Origin: Costus lasius
Taxonomy: Eukaryota; Streptophyta; Magnoliopsida; Zingiberales; Costaceae
Assembly (NCBI GenBank): GCA_027563935.2
Contig: CM050446.2
Coordinates: 24,989,501-25,053,500 of the forward strand
Length of the DNA stretch: 64,000 nucleotides
Reading direction: 5' to 3'
Part shown: one piece after another, positions 1 to 10,166 of the stretch
Position numbering within the stretch: position 1 is the first letter of the stretch
Layout of the letters: each line of letters begins with the position of its first letter
The notes under the pieces: model-generated
What the model saw: the letters and a program-made list of their open reading frames with translations, nothing else
Told to the model about the DNA's origin: nothing
Database searches by the model: none
Translations under genes and position numbers: made by a program

Positions 1-1183
1 TCTAAGATACTCCAGAGGGAGCCGTGCCTGAACTTGGGGGGCAAGTCAAAGGGAGTTAGCCGGAGGCTAAGTAGGGATATATCAAATTAAAATGGTGCAT
101 GATCAGAACGTAAGGATTGCCAGATTACCACCGTAACTCTACATGTCCCATATATCGTATAATCAGACTAAAATACGCGTCAAAATAATACCATCATACA
201 CAGATAAAAATCGGGAGCTGATACAACAATGGTCTGAGACCCGCAACTCTATAAATAGAGTGGTCCCTACTGATGGCTCCCTGAATAGTAGAGACGATTG
301 TCCGTCGACGGCCCGCTAGTGTAGCTTCCTACACTCAGTACAACCCCTCTCATCGGGCTGAACATATCCAAGACCTCAAGCCCATAACACAGGACTCTCT
401 TGGTCTATCACTAGCATAGGGAGACGATCACCCGTCTCGAAATATAACAGGCAATAACTGGGGGTACACTAGCATGTCTATCTCTAGACATCTAGGGCCC
501 CAATGTATGTATACATAACACATACCGACTACCAAACACCGACTATCATGCAATACCGATACTCATACCAAGTTTCATACAAGCAAATTATGTCAACAGG
601 AGTATGACTCGAGTAGAAAAGAAATTAGAAATGTAATCAATAGAAATAATAGCAATAAGAAGATGCCGCTAACTAAACATGCGGTTGACACCATAATAAA
701 GGAAGGAGGTAGAATCCCTACCTCAGAAGTAGACGTAAAGCAATAGAACCAACTAGATAAGCATGATATCAGTCAACAGATCCTAGCAGGTAAGTCAGGG
801 TACAAGTCCACAGTATTTCATTATAATCCAAATTTACCATATTCAATAATTAACATGCTAATCCGTCGTTAAGTGGTTATGTTCATATCCGGGTGATATA
901 ATTGAGTTAATTAGATATACAAGTCCAGGTTCTATTTACGCATGCGTTCGTATCTACCAGTACGAAGTCGGGTCAGGGTACTAACCTAGTTCGCAGCCAC
1001 GTGCGAACGTATAACACCACCCAACGTCGGAGTGCGCAAGAACCAGCTAAATATGCGTCGGCATGAATTTCAAGGTTCGCTAGAACAGTGTTGCCGGAAC
1101 AGTACTTCGTCGGAAAAGTTCGCCAGAGTTCGCAAATCGCCGGAAAATAGAGGAAAACGCCTCGCCGTTCGGTAGAGACCAGA
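1..1183 (-). mobile_element. Part of a long Ty3/gypsy LTR, Del/Tekay-like, minus strand
   Basis: Non-coding. The reverse complement of the first ~80 bases (short TACTTAG, GCTAAC and CCTTTG-type words leading to a GGCTC motif) parallels the 3' part of the solo LTR at 31622-34566 around 34200-34260, so I read this as the 3' part of a related long LTR on the minus strand. The 5' part resumes at 8378-8944 on the far side of E1. The LTR's 3' end lies left of the window. The family call rests on LTR length and these local matches only. Confidence 0.5.
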
Positions 1184-1188
1184 GACGT
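1184..1188. repeat. Target-site duplication of E1, left copy (GACGT)
   Basis: GACGT directly precedes the terminal TGACA of E1 and is repeated exactly at 8378-8382 after the other LTR's terminal CATCA. A perfect 5-bp duplication fixes both element ends. Confidence 0.93.
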
Positions 1189-2063
1189 TGACATGTCCCA
1201 AAAGTGCACGGTAATGTCGAAGTAATATAAAAGATGTTGAATCCCACAGGGAACAGGGTTAAGTATCAGAAAATCTAAGTCTCGATATCTAGGCGGACAG
1301 AAACGAGTTTTGAAAGCTTCAATCGTAAATGAGAAACTAAAGCAACGACTAGAGAGAATATGTATGAGAGAGATTAGGGCTTTGGTATCCACCGCACTGA
1401 CAATTGTAAACGCGAATAAAAGGATCAATTATATGGATTCAGAATTTTTGCACAAGGAACCTATCCCTTAGGTACAAGGTGCCCCCTCTCGGCGGTACAC
1501 CCCGGTGTTTGTTTAGAACGGTCTCCTACTCTCGCGATGGATCATTCTAAACAAACCATATGCGCTCTATGGAAGATTATGAAGTCCTTGAGTGAACACC
1601 AAGCACTCTCGTGTCATGGGTTCACAAGTTTTACTAAGGAGATCCGCCGTCACGATTCTCCTCTCAGTATGAATCGTGCCGGCTAAAGCATGACAATACG
1701 TGGCCAAGGTAAGATCATGAAATATGCAAGCAAAGTAAAATATGCTAAAACAAGGATCCAAGGAAGAGTTTACAATAACAAAACGCAGTCATCAAACGTC
1801 AATGGGCTTCAACCAAGCCCCGAAAAGGATTTTATGCTATCATGTTCATGGAATCGCTCATAGATCTCTTTGTGAAAATAGGAAAACTAAAAGAAAACGT
1901 TTCTGGAGGAGAGGAGACACTAAACCAAAACCACACTTGAAGAATCACAGAGCTCCGATGAAGAAATCTCATGCAACCTGCCTGGAAACGTCTCTTCGTC
2001 GCCTTCCGCTCGCCCTAGCCGCCTTTTGTAGATTCCTAGATGATTCAGGCATAAAAATTAGGG

Positions 2064-2071
2064 CTTTTATA
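2064..2071 (-). promoter_or_regulatory. TATA box of E1 3' LTR
   Basis: TATAAAAG on the minus strand. The same site with the same surroundings is found in the other family LTRs at 7745-7752, 11049-11056, 18920-18927 and 62486-62493, and as the variant TATAAAAT at 56305-56312. It lies about 130 bp downstream (element sense) of the hairpin array, so it probably marks the U3/R border. Confidence 0.65.
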
Positions 2072-2202
2072 TCTCGTGTGTTCTCCTTCGAATCAGCTTT
2101 CCAAAGAATCCTCCCTTGCCAAATTTGGACACTTAACGGGTTAGAAATCGGGGAAAATCCGATTAGGAGTCGGGCGTTCGTTCACTGAAGTCGAAATCAC
2201 TG

Positions 2203-2745
2203 GTGAACCCTGCCGGGTTCACCCGCCAGTGAAGTGCTCTGCTGTTTCGGTCGAGAGAAGCACGGGTGAACCTCGCTGGGTTCACCTGCCTGTGAAGTGT
2301 TTTGGACATATTCGGGTGCAATGCAACAGAGAGAATCACGAGTGTACCCCGTCGGGTTCACCTGCCCGTGATGTCTTCTGTGAACATTCTGGTGTATGGT
2401 GAAAGTGCTTTCCATAAAGTCCTTACTTGCCAAATTTGGACTTCAAACGGGTCGAAAATCGCTAAAAATCCGAGTGGAACTCGGACTCGTCGTCGCCGGG
2501 TTAGAATCACGGGTGAATCCCGCTGGGTTCACCTGGCCGTGATTCATTCTATGCAGTATGGGCGGAAGGAAGTGGGGTGAACCCCGCCGGGTTCACCTAG
2601 CCGTGAAGTGCTCTCACCAGTTTTGAGCGCTGCGAAGTGCCGGCGAACCCCGCCGGGTTCACCTGGCCGTGCTTCTTTCTGGAAGAATTCTGCAGGTCTG
2701 GCAAAAATGCTGGTGAACCTCGTGGGGTTCACCTGGCCGTATTTT
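2203..2745 (-). repeat. Hairpin-module array in E1 3' LTR (7 modules)
   Basis: Seven copies of an inverted repeat of type GTGAACCCCGCCGGGTTCAC begin at 2203, 2266, 2342, 2513, 2577, 2643 and 2713. Spacing is 63-76 bp apart from one 171-bp gap caused by the duplicated LTR segment. Many copies have a second outer arm (ATCACGG paired with CCGTGAT), which lengthens the stem. The array lies in U3 upstream of the TATA box. I know of no described function. Confidence 0.9.
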
Positions 2746-2998
2746 TTAGGCCAACTCCGATTGAGCCCAAATTTGACGGGCAGCTTCATTTTCATATAAG
2801 AAATCATCCCATGGCCTTAGAATCTTCAAAAAAAGGTCAAAATAGGGCAATTTTACCTGAAATTCCACAAAAGCAAGAAAAAGTGAAGATTCCAAATCTT
2901 TTAAGCAAATAAGCCCTAAAAGAGTGTGAAACTATAAAAATATGCCTAGATTTATCAAGAAATACAAAGGAAAATTACTACTAAAATGCAAGACATCA

Positions 2999-4219
2999 AA
3001 ATACTCCAAACTTAAATCTTTTCTTGTCCTCAAGCAATAAAATAAGATGAAATACATGGTAGGTACAAGAGCAATTTTTTATGTCAAGGTATACATCCAA
3101 GTTAGAAAAACATTTAGTAACAATCCAAGATCTAATCAGGAGAAATTGAGTAAATAGTGGTTTCAAGTGTTCAACAGTTTGATCCCACAATAACTTGATG
3201 CCAAACAACTTAGTAAGCAGTAAACATAGGATTCAATCAATCTTACATACAACACTCATGCAATTCCAATCCTTCCTTAGTCAAATCGTTGGGGTTAACT
3301 CAAATATTTTATTTAGGGTACGATACACTGATTATTGCATTGGACTTCAACTCATAACCTTAGGTACCATTGCCAATTTTGCGCAATGCCAAGTAGAGAA
3401 GTCTTTTTCTGGGTTTCATTTCACATCTCTTAGATTTCAACTCATGTTCTTCGGTACCACTGCCAATTTTGCGTAGTGCCAAGTAGAGGAATCTAAGGGT
3501 GATATTTTTATTTTATTTTATTTTTATGCTCAGTAGTTGATAACATATCCTTTCTAACAAATGCAGTGTCTCCCCAACAATAGAAAGGAATTCAAAGAAT
3601 AACTAAGCGAATATGTATCTCAATATGATTCTCATGTAAGTTGCAAGCTTGAGTTGATTAAACAGTCATGTCAATGTTTGACCCACTAATGAACAACTCA
3701 AAGCCAATCCAAATTACAAAATTTTAGAATTATAGAATATATGGACATGATCAAAAGGTATCTCTAACAAGGAGGTATTTTCAACAATCTTTGATTATTC
3801 CTAACCAATTATGCATTCAATTTAAAATTTTAAAATGGCTATCATAAGACAATTCATACACATAACTCACATGCAAACTCATAGAAAAATTTCACACAGC
3901 ATATATGAAAAGCATAATCATCATGAAAGAGTACAGACACAGACAAAAGAGTAATGTCATACAGTCACAAGGTGGGGCCTGAAGATGTGGACCAGGCCCA
4001 CGAATAGAATGTCATATAAGATACAATGCCATATAATATCCATCACAGAATAAAAGTATCAATCCAAACACAGCAAACCACAGCAAGTCAAACAGTCACA
4101 TGAAGACAAAAGGAGAAACCGGAGTATAGAAAGCTCACCCACTCTAAAAGTTTGCATAGTCCTCTATGCAATGTCCTGGATGTGAGAAGAGTGGATGTCG
4201 ATGCAGATGCATGGGAAAG
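2999..4219 (-). other. E1 3' untranslated region, non-coding
   Basis: No ORF with recognisable content. On the element's strand the last bases before the LTR include a TTTGGAG-type purine run and the GAGGACAAG word usual before the polypurine tract of Athila/Tat elements. Two 90-bp-spaced hairpins lie at 3368-3388 and 3458-3478. The region aligns with 11649-12872 in E2 and with 56997-58260 in E3. Confidence 0.7.
3368..3478 (-). promoter_or_regulatory. Twin hairpins in E1 3' UTR
   Basis: Two short inverted repeats exactly 90 bp apart: CATTGC(9)GCAATG at 3368-3388 and CACTGC(9)GTAGTG at 3458-3478. The T/A pair in the first is a C/G pair in the second, a compensating change that keeps the stem. 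E2 and E3 have the same pair. Function unknown; an RNA signal near the 3' end, such as packaging or processing, would fit. Confidence 0.6.
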
Positions 4220-5380
4220 CTATCGCCGTTTGCGCGAGCGAGAGCCAGAGGCTCGTGAACTCTTGCTCTTCCCGTGTGCGCTGTAGTCAGGCTCGGCTTC
4301 CTCTTCAGAAGAAATGTCCATGCGAGCCATGTTCTCTTCAGAGAGAAAGGAAAGTCGCTCATCCATACTTGATATTTTCTCCCAGACAGACCCCATCATC
4401 TTGTGTTGCCTTTGCATGTGTGCCTCCATAGACTCCCATCGAGTAGAATAGTCCTGCTGAATGTAGGAGATGGTGGTATCCATATGGTCTATAACTTCAT
4501 GCTGGTGAAGTTGCTCCTCCGTAATCTCCTACAATACAGACATCATAGAATTATGAGAGGAGGTGCCACCAAAAGAGAAGGCTCTTGGTGCTGGTGGTGC
4601 GGTGTCGACAGGGTCAGGCTGTGGATCCTCGACTGGCTGGATACACCAGTTCCCTCGCACACGCACAGTGGTGCGCTCTGGGTTCGGTAAGGGCAGGCAA
4701 AATGGGCTCCCTTTGAACGTCATGCAGTAGGAGTCGCCCTTGCGTATGATCAGCTTCATGGCGACGCAAGACTCGATCTCGAGTCTATTGTTGCCAGTAG
4801 CCTCTAATGTGCCATATGGGATGATACCCAAAGAAATTGCCAAAGGGGTGATGAGGCCGCCAATCACAATCGCCCCCTTCAAAGAACGGGCGACGCGGCT
4901 GAACTGTTTTGCCAAATAGTACTTGGAGTCCACACGAAAACTGTGGAGCATGCACCAGAGATAGAATAACTCCGTCTGTCGAACCATACCATCACTCTCA
5001 CCGCGGCCAAAGATGGTGTGGGCCAGCACGCGTGGACATACTTTATGACTATGTTGCAAAGACTGGAGGCACGGGCCACGCGAGTGGAGTAATTGTGTTT
5101 GTTGGTGATCGCGCTCCAGAAGCCCTGCTCGCTATACTCGGTAGGTACCTTGCGTATACTCGGTTCAGGAAAACCATAAATGCTGCGCAACTGAGAAAGA
5201 GTAAGGATATGCTTGATGTTACCCAAGCGGAAGGTCAGACTGCCTGGATCGTCCTCAAGAATCGGATTTGTCTTCACTTCTAATGAACTCAGAAATTCCA
5301 GCGTCACTCCAACGTAGGTGGGAGAGAATAGCTGCTGGAATTGCTCCCACCCAACTGCAGCGTACATCATGTCAACATCT
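4220..5380 (-). pseudogene. Athila-type ORF in env position (E1), broken
   Basis: Minus-strand remnant matching the E2 ORF at 12873-14360 over its length, including LTLSQLRSIYGFPEP, IGGLITPLA and a C-terminal Ser/Arg-rich tail after acidic SSEEEAEPDY. The type resembles the Athila ORF family (Pfam PF03078-like); this is recognition from memory, not a search. The N-terminal ~130 residues are replaced by the inverted LTR fragment. There is a frameshift near 5050 and an in-frame stop near 4528. Its product's role is unknown; in Athila elements this ORF lies between pol and the 3' LTR. Confidence 0.7.
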
Positions 5381-5387
5381 TCGCATT

Positions 5388-6000
5388 CTTAATTGCAAAT
5401 CTTGTTTTGATTCCATTATTTGGATTATTATGTGAGCATATTTTACTTTGATGTACATATCTCATGATTTTACCTTGGCCGAGTATTTTCATATATAAGC
5501 CATTACGATTCATACCGAGAGGAGAATCATAAGGGTGGATCCTCTTAGTAAAACTTGCGAGACCTCGACACGAGAGTGTCTGGTCTTTGCTCGAGGGTTT
5601 CACAATCTTCCATAGAACTCATTGGGTTTGTCTAAAATGATCCACCGCGAGAATAGGAGATTGTCTTAGTCGAACACCGGGGTGTACACTCGAGAGAGGG
5701 CACCTTGTACCCTAGGGATAGATTCCTTGTGCAAAAACATAAATCCAAATAACCGATATTCTTTATACGCGATTAAGATCGCCAGCGTGGTGGAAACCAT
5801 AGCTCTGATATCTCTCTCATATTTATTCTCTACCGACGTAGCGTTGATTTCTGATTTTTGATCTTAGTTCTCAAAACCCTGTTTCGATTCGCCTAGCTAT
5901 TAAAACTTGGACTTTCTAGTACTCAACCTTGTTCCCTGTGGGATTCGACATCTTTTATATTACTTCGACATAACCATGCACTTGCGGGTCGTGTTAGTCA
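5388..6000 (+). repeat. Backwards partial LTR inside E1
   Basis: The plus strand reads as the element-sense 3' part of a family LTR, ending in the U5 words GGGATTCGACATC and CACTTGCGGG, whereas E1 itself reads on the minus strand. It joins gag precisely where the LTR should end, at a terminal GTCA at 6000. On the other side it is truncated and joins the env-position ORF. It replaces the whole protease-to-integrase region. Confidence 0.85.
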
Positions 6001-6797
6001 TCGAGAAGGTTCATGGCATCTTCGACCCTTCTGTTCATTAGGGCTCCTCCCGTTGCGGCGTCCATTGTCAGCCTTGTGTTATAGTCCAGCCCACTATAGA
6101 ACGTGTGGATCAAAACCCAAGTCTCAATCCCATGATGTGGGCACATCCTTTACAGCTGTTTAAATCTCTCCCAAGCCTCATATAAGGATTCTCCATCCTT
6201 CTGCATAAAACTTGTTATCTGATTCCGCAATTGAATTGTCTTGGATGGAGGGAAGTATTTAGAGAGGAAGGCTTGAGATAACTCTGCCCATGTCCGTATC
6301 GAAGCTGAAGGTAGAGTGTGGAGCCAAGCTCTTGCCCTGTCCCTCAAAGAGAAGGGAAATAGTCTAAACCTGATAGCATCAGTAGAAACACTGTTAATCT
6401 TTAGCATATCACAGTACTCTAGAAATATAGAAAGATGCATGTTGGGGTCCTCAAGAGGAGAACCACCAAATTGATTTTGTTTCACCAAAGAAAGTAATGC
6501 AGGTTTTATATCAAAGTTATTGGCCTCTACAGTAGGCCTCGCTATTTCTGATTGTAACCCGTGAGTGTAGGGAGCAGCATAGTCTTTCAGCGTCCTGTTA
6601 TTGTAGTTGTTCCCCACCGGTTGAGGTATCTGATCATTATTCTGATCAAGTTGAATGTGCTTCATCTGATTCTCGCCTCCTGGATGGTTCATGTCCTTCT
6701 TTTTCTAAATTTGGTTGTGCTTCCTTCTAATCCTGAACGTGCGCTCGATCTCTGGATCAATGTCAAAGAATGCGCCTACCCTAGAACTTCTTTGCAT
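6001..6797 (-). pseudogene. gag: gag remnant of E1
   Basis: Encodes a plant retrotransposon capsid-type Gag (Retrotrans_gag-like): GSPLEDPNMHLSIFLEYCD, LRDRARAWLHTLPS, QAFLSKYFPPSK and the YEAWERFK end. The start is the ATG at 6797 (MQRSSR), as in E2 and E3. There are in-frame stops near 6705 and near 6150 (a Gln-type codon changed to TAA). The frame continues to 6001, where the inverted LTR cuts it off before the zinc knuckle. Gag would form the particle that packages element RNA. Confidence 0.85.
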
Positions 6798-6936
6798 AAA
6801 AGGGGTCAGTTAAAATTTTAAAGTTCTAAGACAGTAGGCAAATAGAGAGTAAAAGAAAATAGCAATGCAGAAGTGCATAAAACTAACTAAAGCCTAGTCT
6901 ACCAATTCTTAGAAATATACTGATATTAACCGTTGT

Positions 6937-6954
6937 TCCCTGGCAACGACGCCA
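6937..6954 (-). promoter_or_regulatory. Primer-binding site of E1 (tRNA-Asp)
   Basis: The plus strand is TCCCTGGCAACGACGCCA, matching the CCCGGCAACGGCGCCA-type 3' end of plant tRNA-Asp with a few changes. It lies 6 bp inside the 5' LTR, the usual arrangement for Athila/Tat elements. Confidence 0.88.
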
Positions 6955-6960
6955 AAAACT

Positions 6961-8377
6961 TGACACGTCTCGCAAGTGCACGGTAATATCAAAGTAATAT
7001 AAAAGATGTCGAATCCCATAGGGAACATGGTTAGGTACCAGAAAATCTAGAGATCAGGGCTTTGGTATCCACCGCACTGACAATTGTAAACGCGAATAAA
7101 AGGATCAATTATATGGATTCAGAATTTTTGCACAAGGAACCTATCCCTTAGGTACAAGGTGCCCCCTCTCGGCGGTACACCCAGGTGTTTATTTAGAACG
7201 GTCTCCTACTCTCGCGGTGGATTGTTCTAGACAAAACCTATGCGCTCTATGGAAGGTTATGAAGTCCTCGAGTGAACACCAAACACTCTCGTGTCATGGG
7301 TTCACAAGTTTTACTCAGGAGATCCACCGTCATGATTCTCCTCTCGGTATGAATCGTACCGGCTAAAGCATGAAAATATGTGGCCAAGGTAAGATCATGA
7401 AATATGCAAGCAAAGTAAAATATGCTAAAACAAGGATCCAAATAACTGTTTACAATAACAAAACGCAGTCATCAAACGTCAGTGGGCTTCAACCAAGCCC
7501 CAAAAAGGGTTTTATGCTATCATGTTCATGGAATCACTCATAGATCTCTTTGTGAAAATAGGAAAACTACAAGAAAATGTTTCTGGAGGAGATGAGACAC
7601 TAAACCGAAACCACGCTTGAAGAATCACGGAGCTCCGGTGAAGAAATCCCACGAAACCCTCCTGGAAACGTCTATTTGTCGCCTTCCGCTCACCCTAGCC
7701 TCCTTTTTGCAGATTCTTTGATGATTTAGGCATAAAAATTAGGGCTTTTATATCTCGTGTGTTCTCCTTCGAATCAGCTTTCCAAAGAATCCTCCCTTGC
7801 CAAATTTGGACACTTAACGGGTTAGAAATCGGGGAAAATCCAATTAGGAGTCGGGCGTTCGTTCGCAGAAGTTGAAATCACGGGTGAACCCCACCGGGTT
7901 CACCCGCCAGTGAAGTGCTCTGTGTTGTTTCAATCGAGAGAAGCACGGGTGAACCCCGCCGGGTTCACCTACCTGTGAAGCATTCAGGATATATTCGGGT
8001 GCGACGCAACAGAGAGAATCACGAGTGAACCCCGCCGGGTTCACCTGCCCGTGATGTCTTCTGTGAACATTCTGGTGTCTGGCGAAAGCACCGGTGAACC
8101 CTGTGGGGTTCACCTGGACGGATTTTTCAGGTTAACTCCGATTAAGCCCAAATTTAACGGGCAGCTTCGTCTTCACGTGAGGAATCACCCCGTACCATAA
8201 AATCTTCAAAAGACATCAAAATTGGGTGATTTCACCTGAAATTCCATCAAAATGAGAAAAAGTGAAGATTCCGAAGCTTTTAAGCAAATAAGTCTTAAAA
8301 GAGTATGAAAATATCAAAATAGGCCTAGATTGATCATGGAACAATAATAAAAATTGCTACTAAAATGCAAGGCATCA
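6961..8377 (-). repeat. E1 5' LTR (1417 bp)
   Basis: Starts TGACA and ends CATCA on the plus strand and is followed by the GACGT duplication at 8378-8382. It has four hairpin modules (GTGAAC at 7884, 7949, 8035 and 8094) and the TATA box at 7745-7752. It lacks two segments present in the 3' LTR. Confidence 0.92.
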
Positions 8378-8944
8378 GACGTACACAAAACATCGCCGGA
8401 GGAGGAGCAACGCTGTCGAAATCGCGTCAGGCATGAAGCTCGTCCAAAACCCTAGCTCGCCGGATAGCAAGGCGAGAGAGGGCAGTAGAATGGGGCCGGA
8501 GCAGGGGGTCGACGCTGAAGGAAAGGAGGATCACCGACGTAGGGAGGATGTCATGCGCACGTCGCGTCCGCTGCCGAACCAAAAATGTGAGCGGAGGAGA
8601 GGGACGATGCCAAATCAGTTCACTGGAGGTTAGGGCTTGTCGTTGTCGGCACCAGATCTTGCCGGAGCCATCGCCGGATGTAGGTGGAGGTGCACGAGGA
8701 AGGAGGCGAGCGCTGATCGAAGGAAGAGAGAGCTCGTTCGTTCAAGATGGGAGACAAGAGTGACGGGAAGAAATAAGGAGGAAAGGGAGCACGCGTTCAA
8801 GATGGGAGCAACGCGTGGGAGAGAGGATGGGTTTGACCACCGCACAGTGACGAGTCCCATCCCTCGTCAGCCCATTTAGATTTTAAATTAATATTTTATT
8901 CAATTTACACTTTCTCTTTGTCATCTTATGTCACGGACATAACA
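8378..8944 (-). mobile_element. 5' end of the Del/Tekay-like LTR interrupted by E1
   Basis: Continues the LTR of 1-1183 after the second GACGT copy. On the minus strand it begins TGTTATGTCCG at 8944, like the TGTTATAACG start of the solo LTR at 31622. It contains GC-rich leader-like DNA with open frames in several registers but no recognisable protein. The boundary at 8944/8945 is where similarity to G's LTR resumes, so this LTR was inserted in G's 3' LTR. Confidence 0.55.
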
Positions 8945-10109
8945 AATCCGGTACATCAGAAAAGAAACAAAACCACATGCAGGCGGTTGCGCACACATGC
9001 GCTGAAGACGACGTCGCGCAGGACGCCGAGCACACGCCCTAGCTCCGACCAGACCACACGCAAGCGATCGAACTCACTACTCGCCCAAAAGGGACGTCTC
9101 GAGACGTCCGGTACAAACAATCCAGTATACGCCTGGCAACATCACACAAGGCTGGCACACTTGACTAGAGCGTGAAGGGGGGCGAGGAAACGCCAACCGA
9201 GAAAGACAACTCGGCTGATAGCACGAGGCGCAAGGAGCCGGAGAGAGGAAGACACCGGCTGAGGATAGCTGATCGGTCGAGAATGGGAATCGTGTCCGAA
9301 CCCGCTAGAGGCATGCGAACGAAAATTGAGGCAGCATGTCGGCAGCCGAAGCTCACCGGAGACCCGCCTAAGGCTCACCGGAGCACCGTCCGGTCGAGCC
9401 CAACCTCGCTGGAAACCAGGGAGGCGCCGGCGAACCCAACCACGGTCACCGGATGCATCCAAACTAGGGGGCTGAACCCCACGCTCGCTGGATGCCACCA
9501 AGAAGAAGATTGGAGCCCCTAGTCATGCCGGACAAGCCCAACCAAGCCCACCGACCATGATCTCGTTGGAAATGACGAGATTTGGAAGGAGCGCGGTGAG
9601 GGGAGAAGCAAACAAGGTCGGCGACCCTCGCCGACAATAACCTACCCGCCGGACGGACCCGGAGCAGGAGGAGGTAGGAACGTAGCTCGACAAATGTCCG
9701 TCCACCGGCTCCACCATCGGCGATGCCGAAGAAATAGGAGGAGGAAGGAAGGGGGACGCCGCCCCAAAACTTCATTGCTTCCCGTACCACCGCACCCAAC
9801 CCACCGGGAAGTCGCTGGAGACCGTCGCCACCACCGGGCACCTCTTGCCGGAAGCCACTCGATAACGGAAGGGGAGATCGGGGGAGAAAGCTGCACCGCC
9901 GCTTGTGTTCAACGAACGCATCACGCATGAGCGAGCGGGAGGTCACTATAGCCCTAACGCATTTACGCATTTTCCAACAGCTAAGTGGACCCGCACTTCG
10001 ACTCGTGAACCTAGCCGCCCGACCTGTTAAGCCTTAGATTACTAAAATGGTTGTGGGCTTGGGCTAAGTTGGGCCTGGATCTAGGCCGTGCCAGATCCAA
10101 CGCCTAACA
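8945..10109 (-). repeat. G 3' LTR, truncated
   Basis: Matches 23905-25045 along its length, for example the CAGGCGGTTGC and CCGGAGAGAG-type stretches and the shared CTAACA end. It lacks the ~290 bp that begin the partner LTR. It is GC-rich with many open frames on both strands; these are low-stop-density artefacts, not genes. Confidence 0.85.
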
Positions 10110-10126
10110 TTCTCCCCCACCTGAGG
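10110..10126 (-). promoter_or_regulatory. Polypurine tract of G
   Basis: The plus strand TTCTCCCCCACCTGAGG reads CCTCAGGTGGGGGAGAA on the element strand, directly before the LTR's TGTTAG. This is the normal place for the plus-strand primer. Confidence 0.7.
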
Positions 10127-10166
10127 TGGTTGCCGTCCTCGGCAACTCGAGGTAGCTCTCGAGCTC

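Larger units (their letters stand above)
1189..2998 (-). repeat. E1 3' LTR (1810 bp)
   Basis: Starts TGACA and ends CATCA on the plus strand, so on the element's strand it runs TGATG to TGTCA. It is about 390 bp longer than its partner at 6961-8377. The extra material is ~100 bp near 1274-1370 and ~305 bp around 2405-2709. The latter repeats a segment that also occurs once earlier in the LTR (compare 2098-2160 with 2410-2470) and holds extra hairpin modules. Either the 5' LTR has a deletion or this copy is a recombinant with another family member. Confidence 0.9.
1189..8377 (-). mobile_element. E1: Athila-like Ty3/gypsy retrotransposon, non-autonomous and rearranged
   Basis: A 7189-bp minus-strand element bounded by LTRs (1189-2998 and 6961-8377) with perfect 5-bp target duplications. 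It has a tRNA-Asp-type primer-binding site at 6937-6954, a gag remnant at 6001-6797 and an Athila-type env-position ORF at 4220-5380. Protease, reverse transcriptase, RNase H and integrase are absent; a backwards LTR fragment (5388-6000) lies where they should be. It is inserted in the Del/Tekay-like LTR. It could only have moved with proteins supplied by another element. Confidence 0.9.

Noticed and set aside
1742..2912. Open frames with repeated GEPxGVH / VHLAV-like phrases, looking like a repeat protein
   Set aside because: The phrases are translations of the palindromic hairpin modules and appear on both strands. The frames are not kept between the LTRs of the family.
8630..9970. Overlapping open frames of 60-168 codons on both strands
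   Set aside because: They lie in GC-rich LTR sequence with few stop codons, overlap each other in all frames, and the matching region 23900-24950 does not preserve any one of them.
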